DNA of 14,024 bases from Pseudomonadota bacterium (GTDB lineage: Bacteria > Pseudomonadota > Gammaproteobacteria > Steroidobacterales > Steroidobacteraceae), in contig JAFEDW010000028.1 in the NCBI GenBank assembly GCA_018241455.1, forward strand, positions 1 to 14,024. The letters are read 5' to 3'. Numbering within the stretch: position 1 is the stretch's first letter; each line of letters begins with the position of its first letter. The notes beneath the pieces were generated by a model. The model was not told where the DNA came from, searched no databases, and saw only the letters and a program-made list of their open reading frames with translations. Below are positions 1 to 8,480 of this stretch, in pieces. Both the position numbers and the translations under genes were made by a program.

Positions 1-555
1 AGCCGCCACTACGAGGTGGCGCGCGAACTCGGCCGGCTGGTCGCCGGCTGCAATCCCGATCCGCGCCACGCCAGTACGGTGGTCATGACCGGCGGCGGTC
101 CGGGCATCATGGAAGCCGCCAACCGCGGCGCGTTCGACATCGGCGCGCAGACGGTCGGACTCAACATCTCGCTGCCGCACGAGCAATTCCCGAATCCATA
201 CATCACGCCGGAGCTGTGCTTTCGGTTCCACTACTTCGCGATGCGCAAGCTGCACTTCTTGCAGCGGGCGCGGGCACTGGTGGCCTTCCCGGGTGGATTC
301 GGCACGCTGGATGAATTGTTCGAGGCGCTGACGCTGCTGCAGACGCGCAAGACAGGCATCGTGCCGGTGGTGCTCGTCGACGAGCAATACTGGCGCCGCG
401 TCATCAACATCCCGTTTCTCATCGACGAAGGTGTCATCGAGCCGGAGGATGCCGAGCTGTTCTGGTTTGCCGAGGACGCAGCCTCGATCTGGCGCAGCAT
501 CGTGACCTGGTACCGCAATTCCGGCGAAGACATCTTCGGCGGCGCGGGCAGGTGA
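1..555 (+). CDS. LOG-family nucleotide 5'-monophosphate phosphoribohydrolase (5' partial)
   Basis: The reading frame is open from the first base of the window, so the N-terminus is missing; 184 codons remain. Two signatures of the LOG (Lonely Guy / lysine decarboxylase-like) Rossmann family are visible: GGGPGIMEAANRGA (about residues 31-44 of the fragment) and the nucleotide-binding and catalytic PGGFGTLDE. Family members cleave nucleoside 5'-monophosphates to base plus ribose 5-phosphate. In plants and some bacteria this releases cytokinins; in most bacteria it serves nucleotide salvage (PpnN-like). No signal peptide is expected, so it should be cytosolic. The stop codon TGA shares one base with the ATG of the next gene, suggesting translational coupling with the metallo-hydrolase. 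A GTG at 16 could be read as a start, but family homology (the preceding SRHYEV residues) continues upstream of it. Family assignment is firm; the exact substrate is unknown. Confidence 0.92.
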   Translation, partial: SRHYEVARELGRLVAGCNPDPRHASTVVMTGGGPGIMEAANRGAFDIGAQTVGLNISLPHEQFPNPYITPELCFRFHYFAMRKLHFLQRARALVAFPGGFGTLDELFEALTLLQTRKTGIVPVVLVDEQYWRRVINIPFLIDEGVIEPEDAELFWFAEDAASIWRSIVTWYRNSGEDIFGGAGR

Positions 556-1940
556 TGGAGCTCTCGTTCCACGGCGCCGACCGCGACGTTACCGGTTCCT
601 GCCATCTGCTGGAATGCGCCGCCAAGCGCGTGCTGATCGACTGCGGCATGTTCCAGGGCGGCCGCGAGCTCGACGAGGAGAACGCGGCGCCGCTCGGCTT
701 CGATGCCGCGGCAGTGGACTTCGTGCTGCTGACGCACGCGCACCTGGACCACTGCGGCCGGCTGCCGCTGCTGGTGAAGCGCGGCTTCCGCGGCGAGATC
801 ATCGCGACGTCCGCGACGCGCGAGCTGGCGCAGATCGTGATGCAGGATGCGGCGCACATGGCCGAGGACGACGCTGCCTGGCGCGCGCGGCACGCGCGCA
901 ACGGCCGCGGCGCTGCCGCGCCAGCGCCGCTCTACACGCGGGCCGATGTCGCCGCCGTCATGGAGCGTTTCGGACGCGTTGCGCGCTACGGCGAAGACGT
1001 CGCACTCGCACCGGGATTGCGCGCGAGTTTCCACGACGCTGGCCACATCCTCGGATCGGCGCACGTGCTGGTGCAGGTCGCGGAACGGGGCCGCACGCGC
1101 CGCGTGCTGTTCTCGGGCGACATCGGCGGTGCCGGTCGCCCGATCATCCGCGATCCGGATCCGCCGCCGGCCGAGATCGTGCTCATGGAGACGACCTACG
1201 GCGATCGCAACCACCGCTCGCCGTCCGAGTCGGTGGCCGAACTGGTGGGCGTGATCGCCAGCACGATCGCGCGCGGCGGCAACGTCGTGATCCCGAGTTT
1301 CGCGCTCGAGCGCAGCCAGGAGATCCTGTACTCGTTGCGCGCGGCCATTGCCGCCGGGCAGTTGCCGGCGCAGCTGCCGGTGTTCGTCGATTCGCCGATG
1401 GCGGTATCGGCCACGCTGGTGTACCGGGCGCATCCCGAGTGCTACGACGCGGAAGCCGCCGCGCTGTTCGGCCGGGGCACCGACCTGTTCGGATTCCCTG
1501 GCTTGCGCCTGGTGCGCGCCACCGATGAGTCGATCGCGATCAACCGCGTGACCGGCGGCGCGGTCATCATGGCCGGATCCGGCATGTGCACCGGCGGGCG
1601 CGTGCGCCATCACCTGGTGCAGAACCTGCCGCGGCCCAACGCGAGCATCGTGTTCGTCGGATTTGCGGCCCGTGGCACGCCGGCCAGGCGTATCATCGAC
1701 GGCGCGCGCAGCATCATGCTGTTCGGCGAGGAGGTGCCGGTGCGGGCCCAGGTGCACACGATCAACGGATTTTCCGCGCATGCCGACCAGGCTGAACTGC
1801 TGCGCTGGCACGCGCGCGTCGGTGGCAGCGAGCGTACCGTGCTGGTGCACGGCGAACAGGGCGCGATGGGCGCGTTCGCCGCGTTGCTGCCGAACGTGCC
1901 GGTGGCGATGCCGGGGCCGGGCGACCGGCTGAGCTTGTGA
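555..1940 (+). CDS. Beta-CASP metallo-beta-lactamase-fold RNA hydrolase
   Basis: This 461-residue protein carries the complete signature of MBL-fold RNA-processing enzymes (CPSF73/beta-CASP group). It has the zinc motif HAHLDH at 61-66, a metal-binding Asp in FSGDIG (D189), METTYGDRNH around 200, the beta-CASP motif MAGSGMCTGG at 339-348, and the C-terminal RMMBL segment with FSAHAD (H409). Bacterial relatives are presumed endo- or 5'-exoribonucleases in the cytosol. No extra RNA-binding KH domain is present. I chose the ATG at 555, which overlaps the upstream stop (TGATG), over the GTG one codon earlier at 552. The 3' end overlaps the next gene by four bases (GTGA). The fold and catalytic residues are clear; the natural RNA target cannot be told from sequence. 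Confidence 0.93.
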   Translation: MELSFHGADRDVTGSCHLLECAAKRVLIDCGMFQGGRELDEENAAPLGFDAAAVDFVLLTHAHLDHCGRLPLLVKRGFRGEIIATSATRELAQIVMQDAAHMAEDDAAWRARHARNGRGAAAPAPLYTRADVAAVMERFGRVARYGEDVALAPGLRASFHDAGHILGSAHVLVQVAERGRTRRVLFSGDIGGAGRPIIRDPDPPPAEIVLMETTYGDRNHRSPSESVAELVGVIASTIARGGNVVIPSFALERSQEILYSLRAAIAAGQLPAQLPVFVDSPMAVSATLVYRAHPECYDAEAAALFGRGTDLFGFPGLRLVRATDESIAINRVTGGAVIMAGSGMCTGGRVRHHLVQNLPRPNASIVFVGFAARGTPARRIIDGARSIMLFGEEVPVRAQVHTINGFSAHADQAELLRWHARVGGSERTVLVHGEQGAMGAFAALLPNVPVAMPGPGDRLSL

Positions 1941-2977
1941 ACCTCGTGAGCACCGTGGCGCGCCTGCGTGTCGTGGCGGGAGCCGCGGCCCCGGTGTGCG
2001 CGCCGGCGTTCACGTTGGCGCTCGCGCTCGCCGCGCCGGCGCGCGCCGAATGGCTGTCGCGCACCGTCGACGGCACGATGGGCACGCGCATCGTGGTCGA
2101 GCTGTGGAGCGATGATCGCGCCGCGGGCGAGCGCGCCATCGATGCGGTGATGGCCGAGATGCGCCACATCGACACCAACATGAGCACCTACAAGCCCGAC
2201 AGCGAGATCTCGCGCGTCAACGCGCACGCCGCGCAGGGCCCGGTGAAGATCGACACCGAACTGTTCGATCTGCTCGAGACCGCGCTCGAGTATTCGCGCA
2301 TCACCGAAGGCGCCTTCGACATCACCTATGCGAGCGTCGGCTTCATGTACGACTTCCGCGCGCACCACCGGCCGACCGAGCAGCAGATCGACGCGGCGCT
2401 GCCGGCGGTCAACTACCATCACGTGCTGCTCGACCGCGCCACGCACACGGTGCGCTTCTCGCGGCCCGGCGTGCGCATCGACCTGGGCGGCATCGCGAAG
2501 GGCTACGCGGTAGATCGTGGCATCGAAATCCTGCAGCGGAGGGGCATCAAGCACGCGCTGGTTTCGGCCGGCGGCGACAGCCGCATCATCGGCGATCGCT
2601 TCGGCAAGCCGTGGATCGTCGGCATCCGTCATCCCGACCACAAAGACCAGGTGATCGCGCGCCTGCCGCTGGTCGACACGGCGATCTCCACGTCGGGCGA
2701 CTACGAGCGCTACTACGACGAGAACGGCGTGCGCTACCATCACATCATCGACCCGCGCACCGGGCATTCGGCCAGCGCGGTGCGCAGCGCGACGGTGCTG
2801 GCGCCGACCGCGACGCGCACCGACGGGTTGTCGAAGACCGCGTTCGTGCTCGGCGCCGAGGAGGCCATCCGCATCTACGAGAAACTCGGCGACGTCGATG
2901 CCGTCATCGTCAGGCCGGACGGCAAGGTGCTGTACACCAAGGGTCTCGAACCGCCGCCTGCGGCGGATCACCGCTAG
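1937..2977 (+). CDS. apbE: FAD:protein FMN transferase, exported (ApbE family)
   Basis: A 346-residue ApbE family protein. These enzymes use FAD to attach FMN covalently to Thr/Ser of extracytoplasmic redox proteins (NqrC, RnfG, FMN-binding domain proteins). Visible landmarks: an N-terminal signal peptide ending ARA-E near residue 37, DGTMGTRIVVEL at 45-56, STYKPDSEISRVN at 83-95, LGGIAKGYAVDRG at 183-195, SAGGDSRI at 210-217, STSGDYERYY at 251-260, and HHIIDPRTG at 268-276. The Asp of TRTDGLSKTAF near the C-terminus matches the Mg-binding region. In place of the commoner VNLWGFG-type stretch it has VGFMYDFRAHH at 134-144, a subfamily variant. It starts with GTG overlapping the preceding stop by four bases. 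A Cys at 21 lies inside the signal, but the residues before it (AAPV) do not form a good lipobox. No FMN-acceptor protein is evident in this window, so its client lies elsewhere. Confidence 0.94.
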   Translation: MNLVSTVARLRVVAGAAAPVCAPAFTLALALAAPARAEWLSRTVDGTMGTRIVVELWSDDRAAGERAIDAVMAEMRHIDTNMSTYKPDSEISRVNAHAAQGPVKIDTELFDLLETALEYSRITEGAFDITYASVGFMYDFRAHHRPTEQQIDAALPAVNYHHVLLDRATHTVRFSRPGVRIDLGGIAKGYAVDRGIEILQRRGIKHALVSAGGDSRIIGDRFGKPWIVGIRHPDHKDQVIARLPLVDTAISTSGDYERYYDENGVRYHHIIDPRTGHSASAVRSATVLAPTATRTDGLSKTAFVLGAEEAIRIYEKLGDVDAVIVRPDGKVLYTKGLEPPPAADHR

Positions 2978-2989
2978 AACGGAGCCATC

Positions 2990-3817
2990 ATGCGCCTGGA
3001 CGACATGCGACGGAGCGACAACGTCGAGGACCGGCGCGGCTTCAGGCCGGTGCACGGCATCGGCCTCGGCACGATCGTGCTGCTGGTGGTCGGCTATTTC
3101 ATGGGCGTCAGCCCGAGCACGTTGCTGGGCCTGCTCGGTGCCGGTGAAGCGGTGACGCAGGGCGCGGGCGGCGCGCAGCAGCAGGGCGTCACCGGCCGGC
3201 CGCAGGACCCGCAGGGCGACTTTGCGGCCGCGGTGCTCGGCGAAACCGAAGACGTGTGGACGAAGTACTTCGCGGCCGCGGGCCAGCACTACACGCCGCC
3301 GACGCTGGTGCTGTTCAACGGCGAAGTGGCTTCGGCCTGCGGCACCGCCAGCACCGCAGCCGGTCCGTTCTACTGCCCGGGTGACCAGAAGGTCTACATC
3401 GACCTCGACTTCTTCAACCAGCTCGCCAGCGAGTTCGGCGCGCCGGGTGATTTCGCGCGCGCCTACGTACTGGCGCACGAGGTCGGCCATCACGTGCAGA
3501 ACCTGCTCGGGCTGACCAACGGCTCGGGGAGTCGCGGCGCCAACGGCGGCTCGGTCGCGATCGAACTGCAAGCCGATTGCCTGGCGGGCGTGTGGGCGAT
3601 GCGCGATCAGCGCATCATCGAACCGGGCGAGGTGCAGCAGGCGCTGGCGGCCGCCGCCGCGGTCGGCGACGATACGCTGCAGAAGCGCACGCAAGGGCGC
3701 GTCGTGCCCGACACCTTCACGCACGGCACCTCGGCGCAGCGGCAGCGCTGGTTCGAGCGCGGGTTCCAGGGCGGCAAGATCGGGAGCTGCGACACGCAAT
3801 CCGCGTCGCAGCTCTAG
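2990..3817 (+). CDS. Neutral zinc metallopeptidase, membrane-anchored (YpfJ/Zn_peptidase family)
   Basis: A 275-residue protein of the putative neutral zinc metallopeptidase family (Pfam Zn_peptidase; E. coli YpfJ-like). The zinc motif HEVGHHVQ is at 163-170 (H163, E164, H167). The downstream IELQADCLAGVWA at 191-203 supplies the likely third ligand. An N-terminal cytosolic stretch of about 20 residues, with the charged DDMRRSDNVEDRR, is followed by one membrane segment at about 24-48, so the catalytic domain should face the periplasm. Two Cys (117 and 129) around ACGTAS and FYCPG may form a disulfide. An SD-like GGAG (2981-2984) lies 5 bases before the ATG, and the ApbE stop is 12 bases upstream, consistent with one transcript. 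Length agrees with the family. The physiological substrate is unknown. Confidence 0.92.
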   Translation: MRLDDMRRSDNVEDRRGFRPVHGIGLGTIVLLVVGYFMGVSPSTLLGLLGAGEAVTQGAGGAQQQGVTGRPQDPQGDFAAAVLGETEDVWTKYFAAAGQHYTPPTLVLFNGEVASACGTASTAAGPFYCPGDQKVYIDLDFFNQLASEFGAPGDFARAYVLAHEVGHHVQNLLGLTNGSGSRGANGGSVAIELQADCLAGVWAMRDQRIIEPGEVQQALAAAAAVGDDTLQKRTQGRVVPDTFTHGTSAQRQRWFERGFQGGKIGSCDTQSASQL

Positions 3818-3835
3818 CCGCAGCCCAACGAGTCG

Positions 3836-4267
3836 CTACGGTTTGGTGGGCTGCGCGGCGGGTGCGGCCGGCGTGGCGGCCGGCGTGGCGGCCGGCGGCG
3901 CGGCCGCGGCAGCCTTGGCCTTGAAGGCGCGCACTTCCACGTTGAACTGGTCGGCGAGCTTCTGCAGCTTGTCGGCGACTTCGTTCTGGCGATCAGCGTA
4001 TTCGGTGCTGATCTTGATCTTGTCCTCATCCTTCATCGACGTGCCGCCGGCCGCGATCTTCGCATCCCGCTCCGCGGTCAGACAATCGGTGAATTGCGCA
4101 GCAGCGGCGTCCGCATCCTTGATCGCGTGCTGCGTGGCGAGCATGTCGGCCAGGGCCGCCTTGGTACCGTCGGGAATATTGATCGAGATCGTCGGCGCGA
4201 CGCAGTCGGCGAATGCGGGTGCAGCGGTCACGGCGGCGAGCAGCGCCACGGGCAACAGGAATTTCAT
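3836..4267 (-). CDS. Small exported protein with Ala/Pro-rich C-terminus, function unknown
   Basis: A 143-residue protein I do not recognise. Residues 1-20 form a clean Sec signal peptide ending AFA-D, so the mature form should be periplasmic. The mature protein is mostly charged, helix-prone sequence (about 35-117) with two Cys (22 and 62) that could form a disulfide. The tail is a low-complexity Ala/Pro run (about 118-140) with repeated ATPA units. A good ribosome-binding sequence (GAGGAAG on the minus strand, + coordinates 4275-4281) stands 7 bases before the ATG, which supports a real gene. It is monocistronic, convergent with the peptidase (18-base gap) and divergent from the deformylase. 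No domain or heme motif is visible. It may be a minor cell-envelope protein, but that rests only on the signal peptide. Confidence 0.75.
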   Translation of the reverse strand: MKFLLPVALLAAVTAAPAFADCVAPTISINIPDGTKAALADMLATQHAIKDADAAAAQFTDCLTAERDAKIAAGGTSMKDEDKIKISTEYADRQNEVADKLQKLADQFNVEVRAFKAKAAAAAPPAATPAATPAAPAAQPTKP

Positions 4268-4274
4268 CGAAGTG

Positions 4275-4281
4275 CTTCCTC
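4275..4281 (-). promoter_or_regulatory. Ribosome-binding site of the 143-aa exported protein
   Basis: GAGGAAG on the minus strand ends 7 bases before the ATG at 4267. It decides that start and is stronger than the leaders of most neighbouring genes. I found no convincing -10/-35 pair for either direction in the 181-base divergent gap 4268-4448. Confidence 0.65.
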
Positions 4282-4448
4282 TGTTATCGGATTGGGTGTT
4301 GCAAGCAGCGGAACTCCCCTGCAGGAGCGCATGTTAAGATCCCCGAGCCGCCGATGCCAACCCTGTGTGCCGATCGGGTGGCAAAGCATGAGGGATTTTC
4401 CCGGCAAGGGAGGCGCCAGCCGGCCCGACGCCGGGCTCGTTCGACACC

Positions 4449-4982
4449 ATGGCCATCAAACCGATCCTTCGCATGGGCGATCCGCGGCTGCTGCAGGCCA
4501 GCGAGCCGGTGCGCGACTTCGGAACGCCGGAACTGCTGGCGCTGATCGCGGACATGGAAGACACGATGCGCGCTGCCCATGGTGCCGGGCTCGCCGCCCC
4601 GCAGATCGGGGTCCTGTCGCGGCTGGTCATATTTGGCGGTGGCCCGACAGCGCGTTACCCGGATGCCGACGCCGTGCCCTACACCGTGCTGGTCAACCCG
4701 AAGCTCAAGGCGCTGCGTGGCGGCACGGAATCGGAATGGGAAGGGTGCCTGTCGGTGCCGGGCATGCGGGGTCTCGTGCCGCGCTACCGGCGCCTGCGCT
4801 ACCGCGGCTTCGATCCGTGGGGCCGCCCGATCGACCGTACCGTCGAGGGCTTCCATGCGCGTGTCGTGCAGCACGAGGTCGACCATCTCGACGGCGTGCT
4901 GTACCCGACGCGCATCAAGGACCTGCGCAAGTTCGGTTTCATCGAGGAACTGTTTCCCGGCCAGTCTTTGCGGGACGACTAG
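4449..4982 (+). CDS. def: Peptide deformylase
   Basis: A 177-residue peptide deformylase, which removes the formyl group from the N-terminal Met of nascent proteins in the cytosol. All three family motifs are intact: motif 1 GAGLAAPQIG (45-54), motif 2 EGCLS (98-102, metal ligand C100), and motif 3 QHEVDHLDG (141-149, ligands H142 and H146, catalytic E143). The N-terminus (IKPILRMGDPRLL) is typical, which supports the ATG at 4449. No obvious Shine-Dalgarno sequence precedes it; a GC-rich imperfect hairpin at 4418-4437 occupies that region. Unlike the classical def-fmt pair, no methionyl-tRNA formyltransferase lies beside it, so it is probably a stand-alone or second deformylase. Its stop lies 7 bases from the stop of the convergent ankyrin gene, with no terminator between them. 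Confidence 0.96.
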   Translation: MAIKPILRMGDPRLLQASEPVRDFGTPELLALIADMEDTMRAAHGAGLAAPQIGVLSRLVIFGGGPTARYPDADAVPYTVLVNPKLKALRGGTESEWEGCLSVPGMRGLVPRYRRLRYRGFDPWGRPIDRTVEGFHARVVQHEVDHLDGVLYPTRIKDLRKFGFIEELFPGQSLRDD

Positions 4983-4989
4983 GGCCCGA

Positions 4990-6965
4990 TCAACCCTTGC
5001 CTTCGATGCTCCGGGCGAGATCCGCGAAGCCACGATCGCGCGCGGCGTCGGCCGCGGTGGCCCGCTTGCCGTTGCGCAGAGCCGTGCTCGCCCCGGCGGC
5101 GAGCAGCGCCTTCACGGCCGCCGCGTTGCCGGCGCGGCTGGCGACGATGAGCGCGGTATCGCCGTCCTTGTTCTGCTGATTGAGCGGCGACGCATGTTGC
5201 AGCAGCGTGCGCAGCAGCGTGTCGCTGCCGCGTGGCGCGGCCAGGATCAGCGGCGTATCGCCGCGCCCGCTGCGCGCGTCGGCGCGGGCGTGTGCCTGCA
5301 GCAGCATCGCGACCAGCGATTCCTGGCCGGCGGCGACCGCGCCCATCAGCGGCGTGCGCCCGTCGCGGTCGGCGGCGTTCACATCGGCGCCGGCCGCCAG
5401 CAACGATTGCGCCACTGGCGCGGCGCCAACGCGAGCGGCGCGCCACAGCGGCGTCTCGCCCTGGCCATCGGCCTGGCTGACGGCAGCGCCCTTGGCCAGC
5501 AGCAGCTGCACCAGCGAATCATTCCCGGAGCTGGCGGCCGCCAGCAGCGGTGTCTCGCCGCGTTCGTCGGCCGCATCGACCCTGGCGCCCGCCGCGAGCA
5601 ATACCTGCGCGACGTCGGCCCGCCCGGCGCGCACCGCCGCGAGCAAGGGCGTGGCCTCGTGTTCGGCATGCGTGTCCGCGTTGACGCCGCCGGCCAGCAG
5701 TGCGTTGACCATGCCGATGTCCCCGCGCGTCGCCGCCAACGCCAGCACGGTGCGCCCGCGCTTGTCGGGCAGGCGGGGATTGGCGTGCGCGGCCAGCAGC
5801 GTCCGGATGCTTGCCTCCGCTCCGGCATGCGCGGCGATATGCAGCAGCGTGTCGCCCTGCGGCGAGCGGCTGTCGGGCCCGGCGCCCGCCGCGAGCAGCT
5901 TCTGCACGCTGTCGCCGTCGCCGCGCGCAACCGCGATCGCCACCTCGGGCCAGCCGCGATAGATGTCGCCAGGCCGCGCCGCATCGAACTTGCCGGCGGC
6001 GCCTTCGCGGCTGGCATGCACCACGCGGGTCTGCGCGCCGAGCGTGCGCAACCGGGCCGCGGCCTGTTCGGCGTCGACCGACAGCGCCGCATCGAGCGCC
6101 GTGTAGTCGCGGCTGTCGGTGCCGGCCAGCGTGGCGCCGGCCTTCGACAAGGCGCTGACGGCCGCGGCGCGATCGGCGCGCGCGGCGTAGAACAGGGCGC
6201 TGCGCTTCTGGTTGTCGACGGCGTTGATCGCTGCGCCGTGTGCGAGCAGCAGCGCCAGCACCTGCGGATCAGCCAGTTCCGCGGCGCGCATCAGCGGCGT
6301 GACACCGAAGCTGTCGGCGTGATTCACGTCGCTCCCGTTGTCGAGCAGGTACTGCACCGCTGACGGAACGCCCGCCGCGGCGGCGTGCGCCAGCACCGTG
6401 GCGCCGAACGCATCGCGCAAGTCCGGCAGCTCGCGCCCGAACGCGTGCAGGCAGGCCAGGTCGGCGTTGCGCGCGCAGTAGATGGCCAGTTCGACCCGCA
6501 ATGCAGCCTCACCGAGCCCGGCCCACGCGGGGCTGAGCGGCAAACGCGCGGCGTGTTCATCCTCGACGGCCGCCGGATAGCCGAGCGCCGCGGCGCGGTG
6601 CAGCGAGTCTTGCGCGGCGCCGGCCGGCGCATCCGGCTGGTTGGCCAGCATGGCCGCCAGCACATAGGCCGCCGTGGCGTTGTTCTGCGCGGCGCTTTTC
6701 GACAGCCAGGATTGCGCCGCCACGCGATCGATGGCGGTGCCCACGCCGTTCAGGTACACGAGGCCGAGCAGCAGTTGCGCATCGGGAGCGCCCGCCGTCG
6801 CGCGCTGCTGCAGCAGCGCGATGCCGTGCGCGAAGTCGCGGGTGCGCAGCGCCGCCTTGGCGCTCTCGAGGGGGTTGGGGGCCTTGGGCGCTGCAATCGC
6901 ACCACCGCCTGCCAGTGCTGCCGCCAGGGTCACCGTCGCCAACCCGGCGCGCATCGCGCCGTTCA

Positions 6966-6966
<1 letters not shown>
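4990..6966 (-). CDS. Large exported Sel1/ankyrin-repeat protein
   Basis: A 658-residue protein made almost wholly of helical repeats. A signal peptide of about 26 residues (ending AIA-A; start at ATG 6966, alternative ATG 6954) points to the periplasm. Residues about 30-130 look like Sel1/TPR-type repeats (DAQLLLGLVYLNG, then AAQSWLSKSA). Two ankyrin blocks follow: about four repeats at 180-320, degenerate towards the end, and about ten at 340-655. They have the usual cores such as RGETPLLAAA, GETPLWRAA, DGRTPLMGA and LLAAGADVNAAD. Two Cys sit close together before the first ankyrin block (YCARNADLAC). Ankyrin proteins act as binding scaffolds, so an exported one probably binds envelope proteins. 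Its ATG overlaps the stop of the upstream flavoprotein gene (TGATG), so the two are translationally coupled. This context suggests a partner role in the adjacent redox system; no direct function can be read. Confidence 0.92.
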
Positions 6967-8276
<1,310 letters not shown>

Positions 8277-8480
8277 GCGGTGGCGTCAGATGACCCGGTG
8301 CAGGGTGGCAGATATCCCGTGCAGGTTAATGCGCGGACGAGCAGGTTTCCGTGAGTCGGCGCACGTGTCAAGGTGTCGCAAAAACGTGAACTGTATCGCA
8401 CTGGAGACAGCGTGACGCTAAGTGTCCGGGCTTTACAATCCTGATAGGTCGGCGTAACGGATCGGGAATCTACCGCTGGA
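8277..8480. promoter_or_regulatory. Divergent intergenic control region of the redox cluster
   Basis: This 204-base gap separates the leftward flavoprotein/ankyrin pair from the rightward cytochrome genes, so both transcripts must start at or beyond it. Its base composition is visibly less GC-rich around 8365-8450. It holds a plausible rightward sigma70 promoter (8412-8439), an isolated minus-strand TTGACA (8371 down to 8366) without a good -10, and a short direct repeat GTGTCAAGGTGTC (8365-8377). I see no clear FNR, ArcA or Fur palindrome. Confidence 0.5.
8412..8439 (+). promoter_or_regulatory. Candidate sigma70 promoter of the cytochrome operon
   Basis: A -35-like GTGACG (8412-8417, four of six matching TTGACA) and a -10-like TACAAT (8434-8439, five of six matching TATAAT) are separated by 16 bases. 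Transcription would begin near 8446, about 35 bases before the ATG of the CcmI-like gene. This is a consensus match by eye only. Confidence 0.4.

Noticed and set aside
231..1850. Minus-strand open frame of 539 codons
   Set aside because: It overlaps the LOG and beta-CASP genes, whose motifs are complete; no family features in the antisense product.
1610..3799. Minus-strand open frame of 729 codons
   Set aside because: It runs across three clearly coding + strand genes (metallo-hydrolase, ApbE, peptidase) and has the biased shadow composition of GC-rich DNA.
3818..3835. Terminator between convergent peptidase and exported-protein genes
   Set aside because: Only 18 bases with no inverted repeat or T-run; likewise nothing in the 7 bases between the deformylase and ankyrin stops.
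4299..4339. TTGCAA ... TTAAGA as a deformylase promoter
   Set aside because: The gap between the two elements is about 29 bases, far outside the usual 16-18.
4579..6363. Plus-strand open frame of 594 codons
   Set aside because: It overlaps the deformylase in a different frame and is antisense to the ankyrin gene; the product is repetitive Arg/Gly/Ala sequence mirroring the ankyrin repeats.
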